DNA from: Ignelater luminosus
Taxonomy: Eukaryota > Arthropoda > Insecta > Coleoptera > Elateridae
DNA: 64,000 nucleotides
Assembly: GCA_011009095.1 (NCBI GenBank)
Contig: VTPC01008229.1
Coordinates: forward strand, 76,198-140,197
Reading direction: 5' to 3'
Within the stretch, counting starts at the first letter, position 1, and every line of letters starts with the position of its first letter. The notes under the pieces were generated by a model. It saw only the letters and a program-made list of their open reading frames with translations. It was not told the origin of the DNA and did no database searches. A program made the translations under genes and the position numbers. Of the stretch, positions 1-13,133 are shown piece by piece.

Positions 1-2345
1 AGTGCCTTATTGAAAAAGGTTACTGCATTGTAAATTGAATCTTTTTCTGCTCTATGGTTTCTAATGCACTTTTAAATTGTATATTCTAGAAGAATTAGGT
101 TAATGTTCTCTATAAATAAACTTAACAAAGAAGAGAAGGGTTCCATATACTATATACATAACTGTTTTAGTCAGTTTACATAATATATTAATTGTGTCAC
201 ACTACATTGTCTTACTAATACACTACTTAACATTACTTTTTCTCAAAAAATCTCTTTCATTGTTAGAAAAGTAATGTAAATACAAGTATCAACAACAAAC
301 CTCACGCACGTTAAATATAACAAATAATACCTAACGGTACAGCTGCTAATGTTTTCACGGTCAACTACGCATTTGCAAACCATTTTTATTGCAGTTCCAT
401 AGTACATGCCGTGATATATTTATCACACTTTACTTTAGTATACCACTTATCTCGCAAATTATGATGGCAAATACATTTCGCGCTCTATTTTTAAAGTTCA
501 TGTTTAACGTTTTTATTACCATTTCGAACATTCTTACGAATTCCTATCAAATGTGGACCACACATAGAAATGTTATTTTCAAAACTTCAAGTTATGCAAG
601 AAGGCATGAATGAAAAACCTATTGTCATAGTGTTAATCCTTTATTGTGTTGTATTTCCTGACCTTTACAAAAGAAGAGCCCATTGTAAAATAAAAAATAA
701 GATATCTAACTAGAAGACAACCTAACGCCAACGCTTTCTTTTGCATATCATAGTATTGTATCTCCTTTTAATCTTACCATTTTGTCCTGCAATATTGTAT
801 TAGTCAATGTCGTTTAAATAGTAAAATTTATGTGTGAAATCGTGTGTATATAAAACCTACATTTACAAATAATGCGCACCTGACGAACAGATATTGAGGT
901 GTGTATTAAAAGAAAACGTAAATTAATTGGTTTCTTCATTGATACGTAGGAGTTCTGGATACTCTTCTCATCTAACGTTTATTAAAAATGCATCTTCCTC
1001 TCTAGATCTTGAGTCATATATTACAGACCTACGCGTTATAATAATACTACTACGTTGAAAATTTTACTTTTTAATATGTTTTATGCATGAATGTTGTGTA
1101 TTTACCTCAAGTTTCAAGCTTATAAATAATGGTTTAAAGCTTTCCTAAAGCTAAAGCTGACAAAGGAAAAAACGTTTTGTTTGCTTTTCGTATTAGAATA
1201 ATTATGACAAATAATAACTCTTTTGTTAAATAAGATTAACCTACATTCTGGAGTGAAATAGCATTTTGATTTTAAAGTGAACTTTCGAGTTTTTAGAAAA
1301 ATATCAATTTATTAGTTGCTGGGGGTATGATAAATTATATCTTATATAAATTATACGCGGAGCTGCTCAAAGGATGATTTATTATGTATCTGGTATGTAA
1401 TTTATATGAAGGAGAAAAAATGATATAAAACGAGTTATTTTGTAAACAAAGATCTACCGTCTTTGCTACTGAATTTAATTTAATAAACAGATCTAAGATC
1501 AATCTAAAACATTGGTCGTAAAAAACTTTCAATGAATATGTTGATGGGGTGTGAATTCCTACGTTAACAACTTTTCGTTATCTCGGTGGTCTTACATTAG
1601 TAGAAGTGTTGAATTATATTTTTATATTTTGGGCATTCAAATGTTAGTAGTTTAGTATTGTACACATGTACTACATCAAAAAGGAAACTCAAACATCTGT
1701 ATTTTATACTATAGTTTTCAGAATTTACTTATTTGTAAATAAAGGATAAATTCCAGAGACCCAAATCTTCTAAAAACTTTTTACTGTCAAGTTTCTTAAA
1801 ATTTCAAGATCCATCGTAATAAAGGGTAGATTAAATAAATTTAATTCAGTTATTTCACGAAACTTTCCACGCTTAGATCGCTCAGATATGAAAGCAGCAG
1901 CAACAGTCCTCATGCATCTGGGCTTCCTAATAAATTATTTACTTTATTCAAATGACAATGATAAAATAATAGCTCATATCAGCTACTTTATCTCCATATC
2001 TTAACAGAGAAAAAATTTCTTCCACGTCTTAAACTTTTTCTCCATGACAATATAAACTTGATCAAGCTCACATTTTTACTGAAAAAAGGTCTGGGTCCTA
2101 ATTTGAGTCCGCTTAATTAACCTGAATTATAATCGGTAAACAGAAGAGCTTCCCGGGGCAATATTGAATTGTAACGTCGAGGAACCTGAAACAATCTAGA
2201 AAGCTGAAGAGACTAATAATTTAAAAGGTTACGTGGAAAGAGATGAAACTTTTTATGATGGTGAATTAATTATCAAAATGACCTATTTTGCATCTAATGC
2301 GTAGTCCTTAATCTCTAGATTGTTTATGTTTCAAAAATTTTGCAA
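1..2345. other. AT-rich intergenic DNA, nothing recognised
   Basis: No open frame here exceeds about 75 codons, none shows a motif I know, and I saw no terminal repeats or tRNA-like fold. It reads as ordinary AT-rich insect intergenic DNA. Confidence 0.6.
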
Positions 2346-2353
2346 CTGAACTT

Positions 2354-3271
2354 CAGTGATGGATTTAGGCTTAGGCCCGAGAGGCGCAAGCCTAGGACGG
2401 CAAGATTTGAGGGGCGCCAAAATTTGAAGGACGATAAAAATTCGGAATTCATGGAGTTTTCCGGTGACTCTATGAAAAATTTTTCGAGATGTTTCAAGAA
2501 TATTACTTTTTCCACCTTAACATGGTTAAGCATCTAATTATTGAAATAAAAAAAATATTAATTGACCAACTGAAAATTTCGGGAATTACAAAAATATAAA
2601 AAAATTGAATAGATTTTTCTCAACTTTTTGTCTTTTGCCACAGCAATTGCTTTTTTTATTTTTATTATTATAGTACAGAGTGTCCCGTAAATGCCAATAA
2701 AGCTTCAGATAGCATCCTCTCTCAACCTAAATTGAAAACACGATTGTTTCAACGTACTTAGATTTGTCACACGAACTAAAAAAAGAAATTTGAACTCGGT
2801 AACGCTGCTGCAGACAAATACAATACACATTATTCGAATACAGGAACCAAAGTATTGTAAGAAATCAAAGATTTATCAATTTCATTCCAGTGATAATGGA
2901 CCATAAAATTGCCAAAACTTGAAAGAATTGCTAGCAACTAATTTCATCGTATAACAGTTCTGTGCTTTATCAAGAGTAATTGTTTGAACAGATTCATTTG
3001 TTGAATTCATGGCTTCATTTGGATTCGATTCTTTGGTTTCTGTTTATTTAGTGTTAAAGATGTTAACTTCTGACCACTTGTACAAGAAAACTAAGCTGAG
3101 GAGAAATTTTCTTTTTGCAGATTTGCAATAAGCACTCATAGAAGATGTTTACCTGAAGCTTTATTGGCATTTACGGGACACACTGTATATTTTATATACA
3201 CATTTAAAAAAACAAAAAGGGCCCCACATCAAAATAGGCCTAGGGCGCAATCAAACTTAAATCCGCTTCTG
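2354..3271. mobile_element. non-autonomous hAT-type element with 8-bp TSD
   Basis: The left end starts CAGTGATGGATTTAGG and the right end, read in reverse complement, starts CAGAAGCGGATTTAAG, so the tips form an imperfect inverted repeat with the CAG start common in hAT elements. Each end is flanked by CTGAACTT (2346-2353 and 3272-3279), a perfect 8-bp duplication, the size hAT insertion makes. At 918 bp, with no transposase frame, it depends on a transposase from elsewhere. Over half of its length is a second inserted element. Confidence 0.75.
2676..3185. mobile_element. TA-flanked miniature inverted-repeat element nested in the hAT element
   Basis: Both ends read CAG(A/T)GTGTCCCGTAAATG inward and stay nearly identical for about 34 bp, including CCAATAAAGCTTCAG. 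Each end is flanked by TA (2674-2675, 3186-3187), as in Tc1/mariner-type insertion. It is 510 bp with no coding frame. It lies wholly inside the hAT element at 2354-3271, so it landed later. Confidence 0.7.
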
Positions 3272-3279
3272 CTGAACTT

Positions 3280-6200
3280 GACAAGTTTGAATCAGTATGA
3301 CTAACAGGTAAAAACCACCAACATCTTTGCCGGATACGATAAAGTCAAAAAGATAACGCTAAGAAAAATTAGGTGACTGACTATCAGGCATTTTCAGACA
3401 GAAAACACAAGAAGTACGAGCCTAGCAAGATCAAAATGGTTAAGATAGTTAAAAACAAGTTTGAGGGGCCTGTACATGACCTGTTTGTTAGACACTTGAC
3501 GTTCCATAGCTTTGCTGTTATTACTATTACAACATTAAGTAATCCACTTAAGAGATGAGTTAACTAATTGGTTCTATATCATGCAAGTTACGTATGCATG
3601 TATTACCTTCGCTTATAATTGGTATCAATGGTTCGAGAAATGCATCTCTAATGGGATGGTTATACTGCAACATACGAAATGATTTTCGTTCTGTCTTCAA
3701 GTACACCAGTGACTCAATAATAGACAGAGTTGCATAGATGTACTAAATCACGATAGTTTAACGTTGAGCTGTTGCCAGATATCATTTGTCGAGATACTTG
3801 AGTTGGTTCCCTATCTCAAAGAAGACTTGATTTCATAACCTTTGTACCTTCTGATTACCAATTATACTGAAGTGTAGCTTTATGGTATATGCTATAGTGA
3901 CTAGAATAAATTCCAGTACCACACTCTACTAATTCATGTAACAAACTCGAAAGTAAAACTTTAAAACTTTTTCTAGCCGAAAGTTACCTTACCTTGGCTA
4001 GCAATGCAGCACAAGGTAAAGATGTCAACCTGAGCTTGTCTTTCAAGTTTAAGATTCAATTTTAGATTAGCAAAGTGCATTTAATCAAACGCTAGTCGAC
4101 TGCTCACATTAGCAGCACTTCGGATAATCTGAAAAACACTTTTATTACCCAAGCCGCAGCACGATAGTATATGACGTTTGTTCCCTGCAGCAACTTCTGA
4201 TTTGATTGCAGTACTACAAAATTCAAAACCACAAGATGAACTAAATCTCATTACTTTGTAATATCAAGGCTGAGTAGTTATTGGCGGTAATTGAACCTGT
4301 TTGGTCTTTCTGCTTGGCACTTACAATGCGAGGTCAAGCTTGGTTGAGAACTTAATGCAATGGAACTGCAAATCCAAACCACCAGAGATACTTTTCAAGC
4401 TTCGTCTATAACATGGTATTGTCAGATATCAATTGTTGCAACTACAGTCGCGCTCAGATGTATGATCCTGAAATTCCATCCGAGAGAAGTTTTGCTTTGC
4501 TGGATAAAACTAAATAGTTTGGTTTTATTGCAAGGTAATACCAAAAGCACCAGTTTTCAAGACAGATTTTCTAGAATAACCAGAATCAGAATTCGCATTT
4601 TTCTTTCAGGCTGCTATTTAAGAAATCATTAGAGATTTATTGTTAACTATAGTTTGTTCTACGGAATATTTATTTGTTCATTTCCATTCATTCGTTGTTC
4701 TGTTGATATAGAAATAGAAAGAAGCTTTTTGCTAATTTTAAGAATTTGATCGTCGATGCATAATAAATATGAAAAGTACTAGCATACTCTGAAAAACTTA
4801 ATTTGCAAATAGTAACAAAACTACAGAAAAATTACAGAAAAACTGTTACTACTAAAGTACTAGCTACAATTAGATTAACAAACCTTTTTCAGTTTGTCCT
4901 TTACGAGGAAATTGTATCTAGAAGCAGCGACAGTTACGGCATTGATTGTGTTCACCAGCAGGTAGTACGCAGTAGTAAGCATTGTACAGTCTGTGATCTC
5001 GTCCGCGGATTTATAAGGTTCAGGTGGCTTTACAGACATACTTATAAGCTACCTCTAAGCTTGTATTTAAAATAAATGTATATGGGCTATTTTAGTAAGG
5101 TAAGTACACACATCTCAAAGCTTAGCAAAGCTTTATAATTTATCAAAATCAGAAGAACAGGACAGATCAGCAAATTCTTGAAACTGAATAAATCTTTGTT
5201 ATTACGGAATTTCTCAAGTTTTTTCATAAAAGTAGAAAGAAGATAATTTATTCTCGTGCAGTGAAGGCTTGAGGATTGCGTCATAGTGGTATAGCTCTAG
5301 TAGTAACTGCACGGCCTTGCATTCCAACCCTGTGCTTCTCAAGACTGCATCCTTCACGCGGTGGCGCTTTTTAAACTGAGCTTGCTGGATCTAGACTGGA
5401 AAGTCAAAAACACTTTCCTAACTTTAAGTTGCTAGGGGCTTTATGTCAAGGAAGTAAATGACACGAGAGTGAAAGTGTTACCAACGGAGTTTCCAAGATA
5501 CCAGGCCACCTCCCTGAATATTTAGGCTTATGCTGGTAAATGGGGTTGTGCCGGTACGGACTTTTATTTGCCATATACTCGTGAGATATGACATGAGTAA
5601 TAATAAGCTGTGTAAAAGTCCGACGGCAAAAGTAGTTTAGATAAACCACCATGGTGCTCTGCAAGGTAATGAAGTAAGGCTATGACATAGGTATTATTCA
5701 AGAATCTTAGACCTAGAAGAATAAGATAACTGATTTTGGTGAGGTAACAGGGCTACGTTGTAAGGGTCTGACAACTGCAATAACTGAAGCAGTGCACGAA
5801 CCGAGTGGAATTAGGTCCGTGGGCTCGAGTCTCACGCTGGGAATCTTAGCTTTCAAGATGTCTACGTTTGCATGTTAGATGGAAAACATATAACCCTGGT
5901 AGTTGGTCCCACCAAAGTGTAGGTGTCAAAAAAAATAAATATATAATATAGTTACATATAATAAACACCAGAAACGGTGCTACCTTTGTTATACCCAATA
6001 GGTAGGAAATAATCAACATTGGCTTTATTAAAAACTGGAAAAGGCTTCATGAAGACCACAGACACATCCGCTTTGGTATAAGAAAGCTTCAGAAAGAAAG
6101 GACGGTATGCTTAAGGCTCTTTCAAACAGACCCTAGTCAAGATCTTCAAAGGGTTAATAATAACACTCACTATAGCCAACAATTAAAACTATCTTCAAAT

Positions 6201-6485
6201 ACAAAGAAACGTAACCAACGCATTTAGATGAAACGAACGCCTCTCTAAAGAGAGAAAAGCAATACGCAAGCTATAAATCGTCGTCTTTCGAAATTACATC
6301 CTGTCCTTGTTGCATTATAAATATATACTCAACGTTTTGCTCATTTTCATACGGAGCTGCTTCGGGACACTAAAGAAGAGCACGGCAACTCGACGTGTCA
6401 ACCACACCAGAGACGAACTTCTTTTTCAGACAAATTTAGACAGATTTAGTAATGTGAAACTCTTCGGTTTCGTTTAAATCGCAAT
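3280..6485. other. intergenic DNA, slightly richer in GC, nothing identified
   Basis: The stretch is a little less AT-rich than its surroundings. I read both strands for retroelement and transposase motifs and found none I would defend. A segment near 5800-5835 resembles a tRNA B-box but lacks a matching A-box. Two 90-codon frames (4360-4632 and 4803-5075) have no recognisable content. Confidence 0.45.
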
Positions 6486-6489
6486 CATC

Positions 6490-6710
6490 AGGGCAGAAAC
6501 AGAAGGAAGGTCTAAAAGGACTTCCTGGAGAAGGCACTGTAAGGAATTTGATAGTACTCAACGCTTGTTACAGACTCTCAAAAGAAAGACAGAAAATCAT
6601 TACAAATTTGGAAGTTCCAACAGGTGGCTATATAAAAACAGAAAATGAAACAATAACGAAGCAGCTACTATGGGCTCATTTGACAATTTATGAGAATTAA
6701 CAATTGTTTC
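6490..6710 (+). pseudogene. Jockey-like LINE ORF2 fragment between endonuclease and reverse transcriptase
   Basis: Translation of the plus strand gives a conceptual peptide with stops that contains SWRRHCKEFDST followed by LLQTLKRKTEN and a glycine/aspartate-poor linker. This matches the layout of the linker between the endonuclease and reverse-transcriptase domains in Jockey/R1-type insect LINEs (a SWR-x-FC-x-E-x-ST motif, then a 'TLKR' block, then a block leading to a 'LL..HF' motif). An in-frame stop follows the linker, and no endonuclease or polymerase core is left intact. I see the motif string; the clade is inferred. It could also be an I-clade fragment. Confidence 0.45.
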
Positions 6711-9700
6711 AAGTATATGCATTTCATTGTGAAAGTAAACATAATGAATATTAATTTAATAAGCACTACTTCCAGGGATAGCTCAAGATTTCCCAGGGTG
6801 GCCGAGTCACTCTTGGCTATACTCTAGCTATGGGCCTAGATTTTATGTTTCAGCCTTGCCAGTCAATAAAGCGGCCTCACGTAATCTCATTCATGTATGT
6901 AGAACAGATATGCAACTTACAGCTTATAGATGTGTGATTAATTTGGTCAAAACCTAATTTTGACCAAGACGTTTTAACCAAGAATTTTAGCCCAACTCTG
7001 CATTTAACTAATTTGAATGAACACCAAAAGCAGTTGAAACTAATGAATAAATTTTATATTATTTATACTAGTTGACGAATTAAACTTTTCCAGCAGAAAG
7101 TAGGTCCAAGATTCTTTAGGACTTTGATGCCTTAATTCGTTCGTAGATTTTTTAGGTCTACCTATGGCAAACTTTCTTCTGCATCTTCCTTATACTTACT
7201 TGGATTTTACTTAATTAAGAGTGTTTGAACTCTCACTATGGTTCTACTAACACAAGGTCTGGCTCTCCAGAAATATAACATTTTAGATATTGCAAATTTT
7301 TGATGTTTTGCCAATAACTTTAAAATTTAAAGACACTAATAACAATTTACTAGAGAACCACTCAAGGTAGCTAACACCAATTTCCAAGATGTTTTGCGGG
7401 TGAGTAGACTGGTAGATGAGCTGGAATGAATCCCTTTCGTTTTTTTCACTATGTGGACGCCTAAAGAATTTAGCATTGCGAGAGTTACGAGTATAATGAA
7501 CCGAGACTACCTGCTTTTAATATTAATTGGTTCGAAAAATTGGTTTTTCCGAACTAATTAGAAGTTTTGTTTAACTTTAAGATATATCTTCTGTAAAAAA
7601 ACTTCTTGTTACCGTGAGGCATAAAACTAATTTTTGTAGCTACACCTTCACAACTATAAATACGCCCCTGCTTGTCGGCATTAAAGAAATTATTAGAGCG
7701 AGTGTGTAATAGAAAATTGAATTTTCAGAATGTGTTAAGTTTAAGAACATCTCTTGAAGTAATTCTACCTGTAATGTATTAGACGCAGTCATCTTTTATT
7801 AGTGCTGGCACCCTTTAGACTTTGCCAATTCAACACCATGATAGTGCCAGAAAATAGAAGTTTTGCTGCACATATCTTAACGCATCTGATGAGAATATTC
7901 ACGCGGATATGCAAAAATAACTTTTGACCTACTTGCAAAGCTCATCTTGAACAAATTAAGTTAAAAGATTGAAAAATGAGAAATTTAATTAAAATCAAAT
8001 ATGTTTAATAAAGAAAACAATGTTTTCTTTAGATTGATGTTATAACCAATTTGTAAGCCCATTAATATTTTTTACTCATATAGTAGAGATTTGTCAATGC
8101 TATGTATTTGTGATAACAGGTGTTTTTTAAACCATTGCCAAGTTTACTATAAATTTAGATGTAGGAACTTTGAAGTACGGTCAAATTTGGCGCACTGTAT
8201 AATTTTATTATTTGTTATATTTATAGATAACCTAGCAACAGATTTAAATTAAAAAGTTTAAAAACAGAATCTTCTAGAGTTAAGCAGACAGGTAGAAACT
8301 TAAAACCCTTTTTACAAAATTTTTCAAACTGAATGAACCTTCATTGTAAGAATAAGAAAAGCAACAAAAGTATTTGTCTTTGTCATAAAAACGTGATGTC
8401 TGCGACATTCTTCTATGGTGTCAGATGTCATGTTATAGGTACCGTACTCTTTAATACATTGTATTGCAGCAGATGGGAATGATCCATGGGGCACGTATTA
8501 TAATAGCCCTAAAGAACATCCCACAATCGTGGGCGCATGCATACTGAACATGAGACCGCATTATAATTTCTATTACCACATAATCGCATAACACGAACAG
8601 CGTTTCGTACATATTTTTCGGACCTTTAAGCTTTAGGTTAGGGTGAAAGACACGTAGCATTATACCCTACAAAACATTTGAAAACTTTATTCTTGCTGTA
8701 TTAAACAGAAGTGTAAACATGAAATTAACCGAGAAATTATGCAGTTGTTCATTTAACATTAATGTTATTGAATATTACATTACTAAGTTATTAACTAATT
8801 ATGCTGAATAAATTATAAGGAAAGCACGCGTAGGTAAATACAAATAACTTCATGAATGTGGAAAATCAAGATATTCATGCCCTTTCTATAGCGGTTCTTT
8901 TACGATAGTTATAAAGAGCCAAGGATGCTCGTTAAAGCTTAATGTTGTAGTGGATCGCAGCTTACGTATTGCATTGTAGATTTTTAAAAATTAAACTTCG
9001 AATTTTAAAATATCGATGCATAAAGGTTGCATAATTCTATTGCTGTTTTATTAATTGGTATCTGTAAACCAATAAGCTAAAATATGCAATTGCAATTGGG
9101 TTACCGTGACATACTAATTGACTATTCATATAAGCTTCACAGCAATTCTTGAAATTACTTACATAACTCAATTATGAGCAACAACATCCAATAAAAGCAA
9201 ATACTTCAAAGTGTACACGAAAACATAATAATTAATTTTTGTGAAAGTATCAAGATTATTCTTGAAGATTGTAAGCCACTTAATATATCAGTACGGCACG
9301 CCTAGAAAATTCTATGCTGAAAGATGATTTTTATTAAACTTTCTATTTTCTCAGCTTTTCTAGAGATGGATGACTAGAAATAGATAAATAGCATCTGATA
9401 ATCTAGATATGTCAAGTTTCTTGGTTTTCATCATAATTGCTGAAACGGATTTAAATTGGGAATTCTATAGACTTTTATGGATAAAATCTCTCCTTCATGA
9501 TCTGTAACTTTGTGGAAGGTTTCATTAAAGGCCTTTAACGATAGCAAACTTTTCGAAAATTACAATTTTAAGGCCTTTGATGTTTCTAAAACATCACAAG
9601 TATAGCAAATGTGTGAGTTGGATCTTAAGATTTTTTTATAATTTTTCTTTCGCACAACAAACTAATAATTTCAGTTTTGATATTAATATGAAGCTATTTC

Positions 9701-9760
9701 TCGATGGAAAATAATTCACTTGATTACTGACTTAGCTCTGAGGTGGCGGCTTTGGCATGA
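6711..9760. other. AT-rich intergenic DNA, nothing recognised
   Basis: Only short frames are present; the longest is 69 codons (8451-8660, minus strand) and has no recognisable motif. No terminal repeats or RNA genes were seen. Confidence 0.55.
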
Positions 9761-9768
9761 GTAAAGAG

Positions 9769-10119
9769 TAGGGTGGACCGAAAAATAAAAATTTTCGATT
9801 TGCGAATTCTAATATTGCAGAAAAGTTGTGGTTTTTCATGCTGATAACGGGAAAAATAACGACAAAACATTAATCTTCCGTTTGCACAAAAGGCCTAAAG
9901 TTAGAAAAAATTGCTAAAAAATTGATTTTTTTACTTTTGATCAGGCATACTAAATAGAATGTAGTAAAATTCTAATAACGCGGGAAAGGTACCTAATAGT
10001 GTCCTATATAAGAGAAAAAAAGATTTACCCATTAAAATAAAGTCTTCAACTTGCGCATTGGGCTCAAAATAGCACAAAATACCCCAAAAATATATTCTGA
10101 CAGTTATCATGCATTCCTA
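9769..10119. repeat. left long terminal inverted repeat
   Basis: Pairs with 14273-14633 in reverse complement over about 350 bp with scattered differences and small gaps. Shared blocks include the tip TAGGGTGG, GATCAGGCATACTAAATA and ACTTGCGCATTGGGCTCA. The divergence shows the element is not young. Confidence 0.85.
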
Positions 10120-10282
10120 CAATGATAAAGAAAGTATCAAAATAAAATTACTAGGCCTTGCAGCCTATTGTGTAACTAATAATATGTACTTAACCTAACC
10201 TGTGTAAAGGAACGACCCAGAACCTACCACGGGGAGGTGACTACACTTCGGGTTCCACCCACCCAACCTGTTGGGCATGTTT

Positions 10283-10818
10283 TTATTTCTCATTTATTTG
10301 TGCCACAGGCATTGTCTTAAAATCAACTTTGTGTTCCAATTGTGGCATTACAGATCTGGAAAATAAAATAGCCCTGATATACCCATCGCCGCATACTTTC
10401 ATTGCAGATTCCTTCACAAGTTTGACACACCTTTCTACCCTCTGTGTATGGCAGGGTAAGTTTATGCAGTCAAATTCAGGCATACTTTTACGCAGTATAA
10501 GAGTGTCAATATTTTCTTTTGTCACCTTCGTCATCATAGGTCGTGAGGAGAGGGTGTAAGGAGTCCAATCACTTAATTCAGTATAGTCCGTTGCATTAAA
10601 ATTTAGTGTAGGCACTAGGAAAGTTCTTATTAAATTTTCTTGAACAGGTTGGCTTCTGGCTTTCTTCAACCTTCTAGCTACCATATGTTCTGTCTTTCAT
10701 CCATTGCCATAGTAGTTAATAAATTTTCAGAGTGCGCAGAAAAGGCGTTTTTCTGGATAACAGGGTCTCTAATTTTCAATAAATCTTTTAATATAGTGAT
10801 GTTTGAATAGCTTTTAAT
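10283..10818 (-). pseudogene. C-terminal part of the long-TIR element's transposase
   Basis: Read on the minus strand from 10818 downward, the peptide runs through LKIRDPVIQKNAFSAHSENL, then DERQNI, a one-base frame change near 10684, then FLVPTLNFNA, LPCHTQRVERCVKLV and a basic end. This order (a DPVIQ-N-FxAH-EN block, a DER block, a VP-LNF block and a PCHTQxVERxVKLVxE block) is one I know from a repeated insect protein family usually left uncharacterised and linked to mobile DNA. The reading frame joins that of 13496-13600 once the nested element is removed. The gene is dead: two frame breaks are visible here and the middle is interrupted. Which DDE superfamily it belongs to is not settled by sight. 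Confidence 0.65.
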
Positions 10819-11159
10819 ATATCGTCGGCTGAGAGTTATAAGGTTGTATGTGCACGGGTGGCTGTTTTGAGATAGACGCACTTAAAGAGTTTAAATTTTT
10901 GATTGTGGCTGCTGCACATCACAGACCTTTGGAATCAAATTAGTTATTGCTAAATAAGTTTTTATTTACTATAGTAAGAAAGATACTGTAACAAAAACGA
11001 AAAAAAAAAGATTAATAGCTGAATTAAAAATCGCATACAACTTTGTAACACAAAAAAATTAAATTTTATTTTTTAACGTAAAATACAAATTCTAGCTAAA
11101 CATGATAATTTATTTAAACAAAGAGCAAAAATTATTATACCAATGTAATTTAGGTTCTT

Positions 11160-12693
11160 ATGAAAAAGAAGCGCTGCTACTTGGCCTTTCCCTATCAGCA
11201 GGCAAAATTGTTTCAAAATATGCCCTATCAATGGTCGGCATCCAAGGCAGCATGGCTTTTATTGCTGAAATTTTATTTGCAGGTAACGTACTATTTCAGT
11301 TTTTGTTAAACCAAACATTTCGAAAAACATCATCAAGATCATGGGTGTTCTGCCTTGTGCGATCCTTTCTCAGATCGATTGTAGAGAAATGGTCTGCGTA
11401 TGATGTTTTGAATTCAATTTGAAACAGGGACCGTGTATATACCATGATTTTCACTTTTGAATAAGGTATGCAGCCATACTTTAGCCTATTACAGTTTTCC
11501 TGAAAGTTGTAAAAGTTGTGAGGTCTCATTTGCATGATTTTGTATTTTTTATTTTTTCCAAGTTTGGTAGTTAATATTCTTAATAATCCCACAGGTGAAT
11601 AGTACTCTAGGTTTCTCAAAACCCTTTCTATGGTACTGTGGACAGCATCTACCTCTTGAACTGCGGAATGGCTGGGTGTCGAGTATTTCATAGTTATCTT
11701 TTGGAGTTCAGGATGGTTTGCAATAATCCTCCCCATAGCAAACGACATTATACTATTCTTATTTTGTGGAACACAACTATCGCTCCACGTTGTCAGTTTG
11801 GTAACTTCCGGATTATCCCTTAACACCTCTTCCATAATCTTAGATAAAGCACTTGCGATGTCGGTTTCTTTACGTCCCATAGTACTCTCAGTCCAAAACG
11901 CACAATAAACTTTTTTATTAATAGAAAAGTGAGCGGTGAGATTATAAACGGAAAATTTTGCTTTATAATAGAATTGGCCAATTTCAGCCTTCGGGCACTG
12001 TAAGACATTTTGCAAATCAAAGCATAACACAGCTTTGTGGTTATCGACCCTATCCTTCTGCCTTTCCTCCCTCATAATGCTTGTTTTTCATCTGATAATT
12101 TGGCTTCGTTCTTCGGCAATTGGACTTCCTCACATAAACCACATCTATCTTTTTTTGGTTTGAAAAAGTGTAAATTAAATTTATTAAAAAATATGTGGCG
12201 GTAAGCTGACTGTGTAACTGTATCTTGTCCAAGTTCCTGCATTTTAGTTACATAGAGGTCATGCATTTTGGTTACATTTAATCCAGATTCTAAATATTCC
12301 CTGTCGCTGGTACTACGGCAGTAATGGGACGAAATTCGCGGAAACGAGTTTATATGATTTTTAACGTTTTGCCGGCCAGCTTCGGAGATTTTATGTTTTA
12401 CGTGCTTGCCTTGGCGACTTTTCTTTGGGATAATTGTAATTGCATCATTTGAATTTTTATGAGCAGTGTACACCGGCTTCTGACTAATCGACAAGGTTCC
12501 ACAAAACAACTGCTTGCATACTTCAATTCTATTTCCCTTAATATCAAAAAAATACAAATAGTTGTACTTCCTTCTAGAGGATTCTCTGGTTCTTCCTGCT
12601 CTTCTTCTCTTATCAGCATCGACCTTTGTGGTAGTAGACGCCAAAAATAAACGCTTCTCATCAGTGGATAAAGTATAATATGATTTAAAAATT

Positions 12694-12732
<39 letters not shown>

Positions 12733-13133
12733 GCTGATATTACTGTCTGGCATTTAAACTTGCAGTTACTCACACAGTTCTTTGTGGTTTTCAATCTTTT
12801 AGCTGGCACTAGTTTATTCCTCACTAAAATGTATTCTTCGCCCTTTTCATGTCTTCGCTTCCGAACATTGCACTTCCACTCGGCTACCCTACGCTGACGA
12901 TTCCTTACTTTTTTGCTACTATCCTGCTGGTTCGTGTCATGAAAATTGCAGCCATCATTTTTTCATTGTGGTAACTTCCTCCGCTGTATTCTCATTGTTA
13001 TCGATGTCACTATTGACTATATGAAGTGTAGGTTATAAAATTCCAAGTTATCTCTAAAAGCTTACCTGTTCAATTCTTTTTCGCTTGGAACATAGTCTGC
13101 ATCAAGCCGAGAATCATCACTATCAAAGTCCAT
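11160..13133 (-). pseudogene. transposase of the nested element, frameshifted
   Basis: A plausible start is at 13133 (MDFDSDDSRLDADYVPSEKE), followed by a GT-AG intron of about 50 bp near 13017-13066. The second exon runs to about 12074 and includes a Cys pair (RCGLCEE), then continues in another frame from 12075 to 11296 and weakly to 11160. The second half has the blocks CFDLQNVLQCPKAEIGQFYY, FWTESTMGRKETDIASAL, TWSDSCVPQNKN and EVDAVHSTIERVL. In the insect family I recall, the Asp of FDLQ, the Asp of SDxCxxQNKN and the acidic residue near VHSTIE look like a DDE/D triad; that is inference. Breaks: a one-base shift near 12960, another at about 12073, and a CT-repeat expansion inside the second exon. 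Not functional as it stands. Confidence 0.65.
12698..12729. repeat. (CT)16 microsatellite inside a transposase exon
   Basis: An uninterrupted CT run on the plus strand encodes an alternating Glu-Arg tract in the minus-strand transposase frame. Its length keeps the frame open. It is most likely a later repeat expansion, not a conserved domain. Confidence 0.95.

Noticed and set aside
5800-5840. B-box-like word GGGCTCGAGTCTCACGC suggesting another SINE
   Set aside because: Two positions differ from the B-box consensus, no A-box lies at the right distance, and no duplication was found.
10329-10559. Plus-strand open frame of 76 codons
   Set aside because: It overlaps the minus-strand transposase remnant antisense and has no motif of its own.
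11102-11422. Plus-strand open frame of 106 codons
   Set aside because: It is antisense to the end of the inner transposase and has no known motif.
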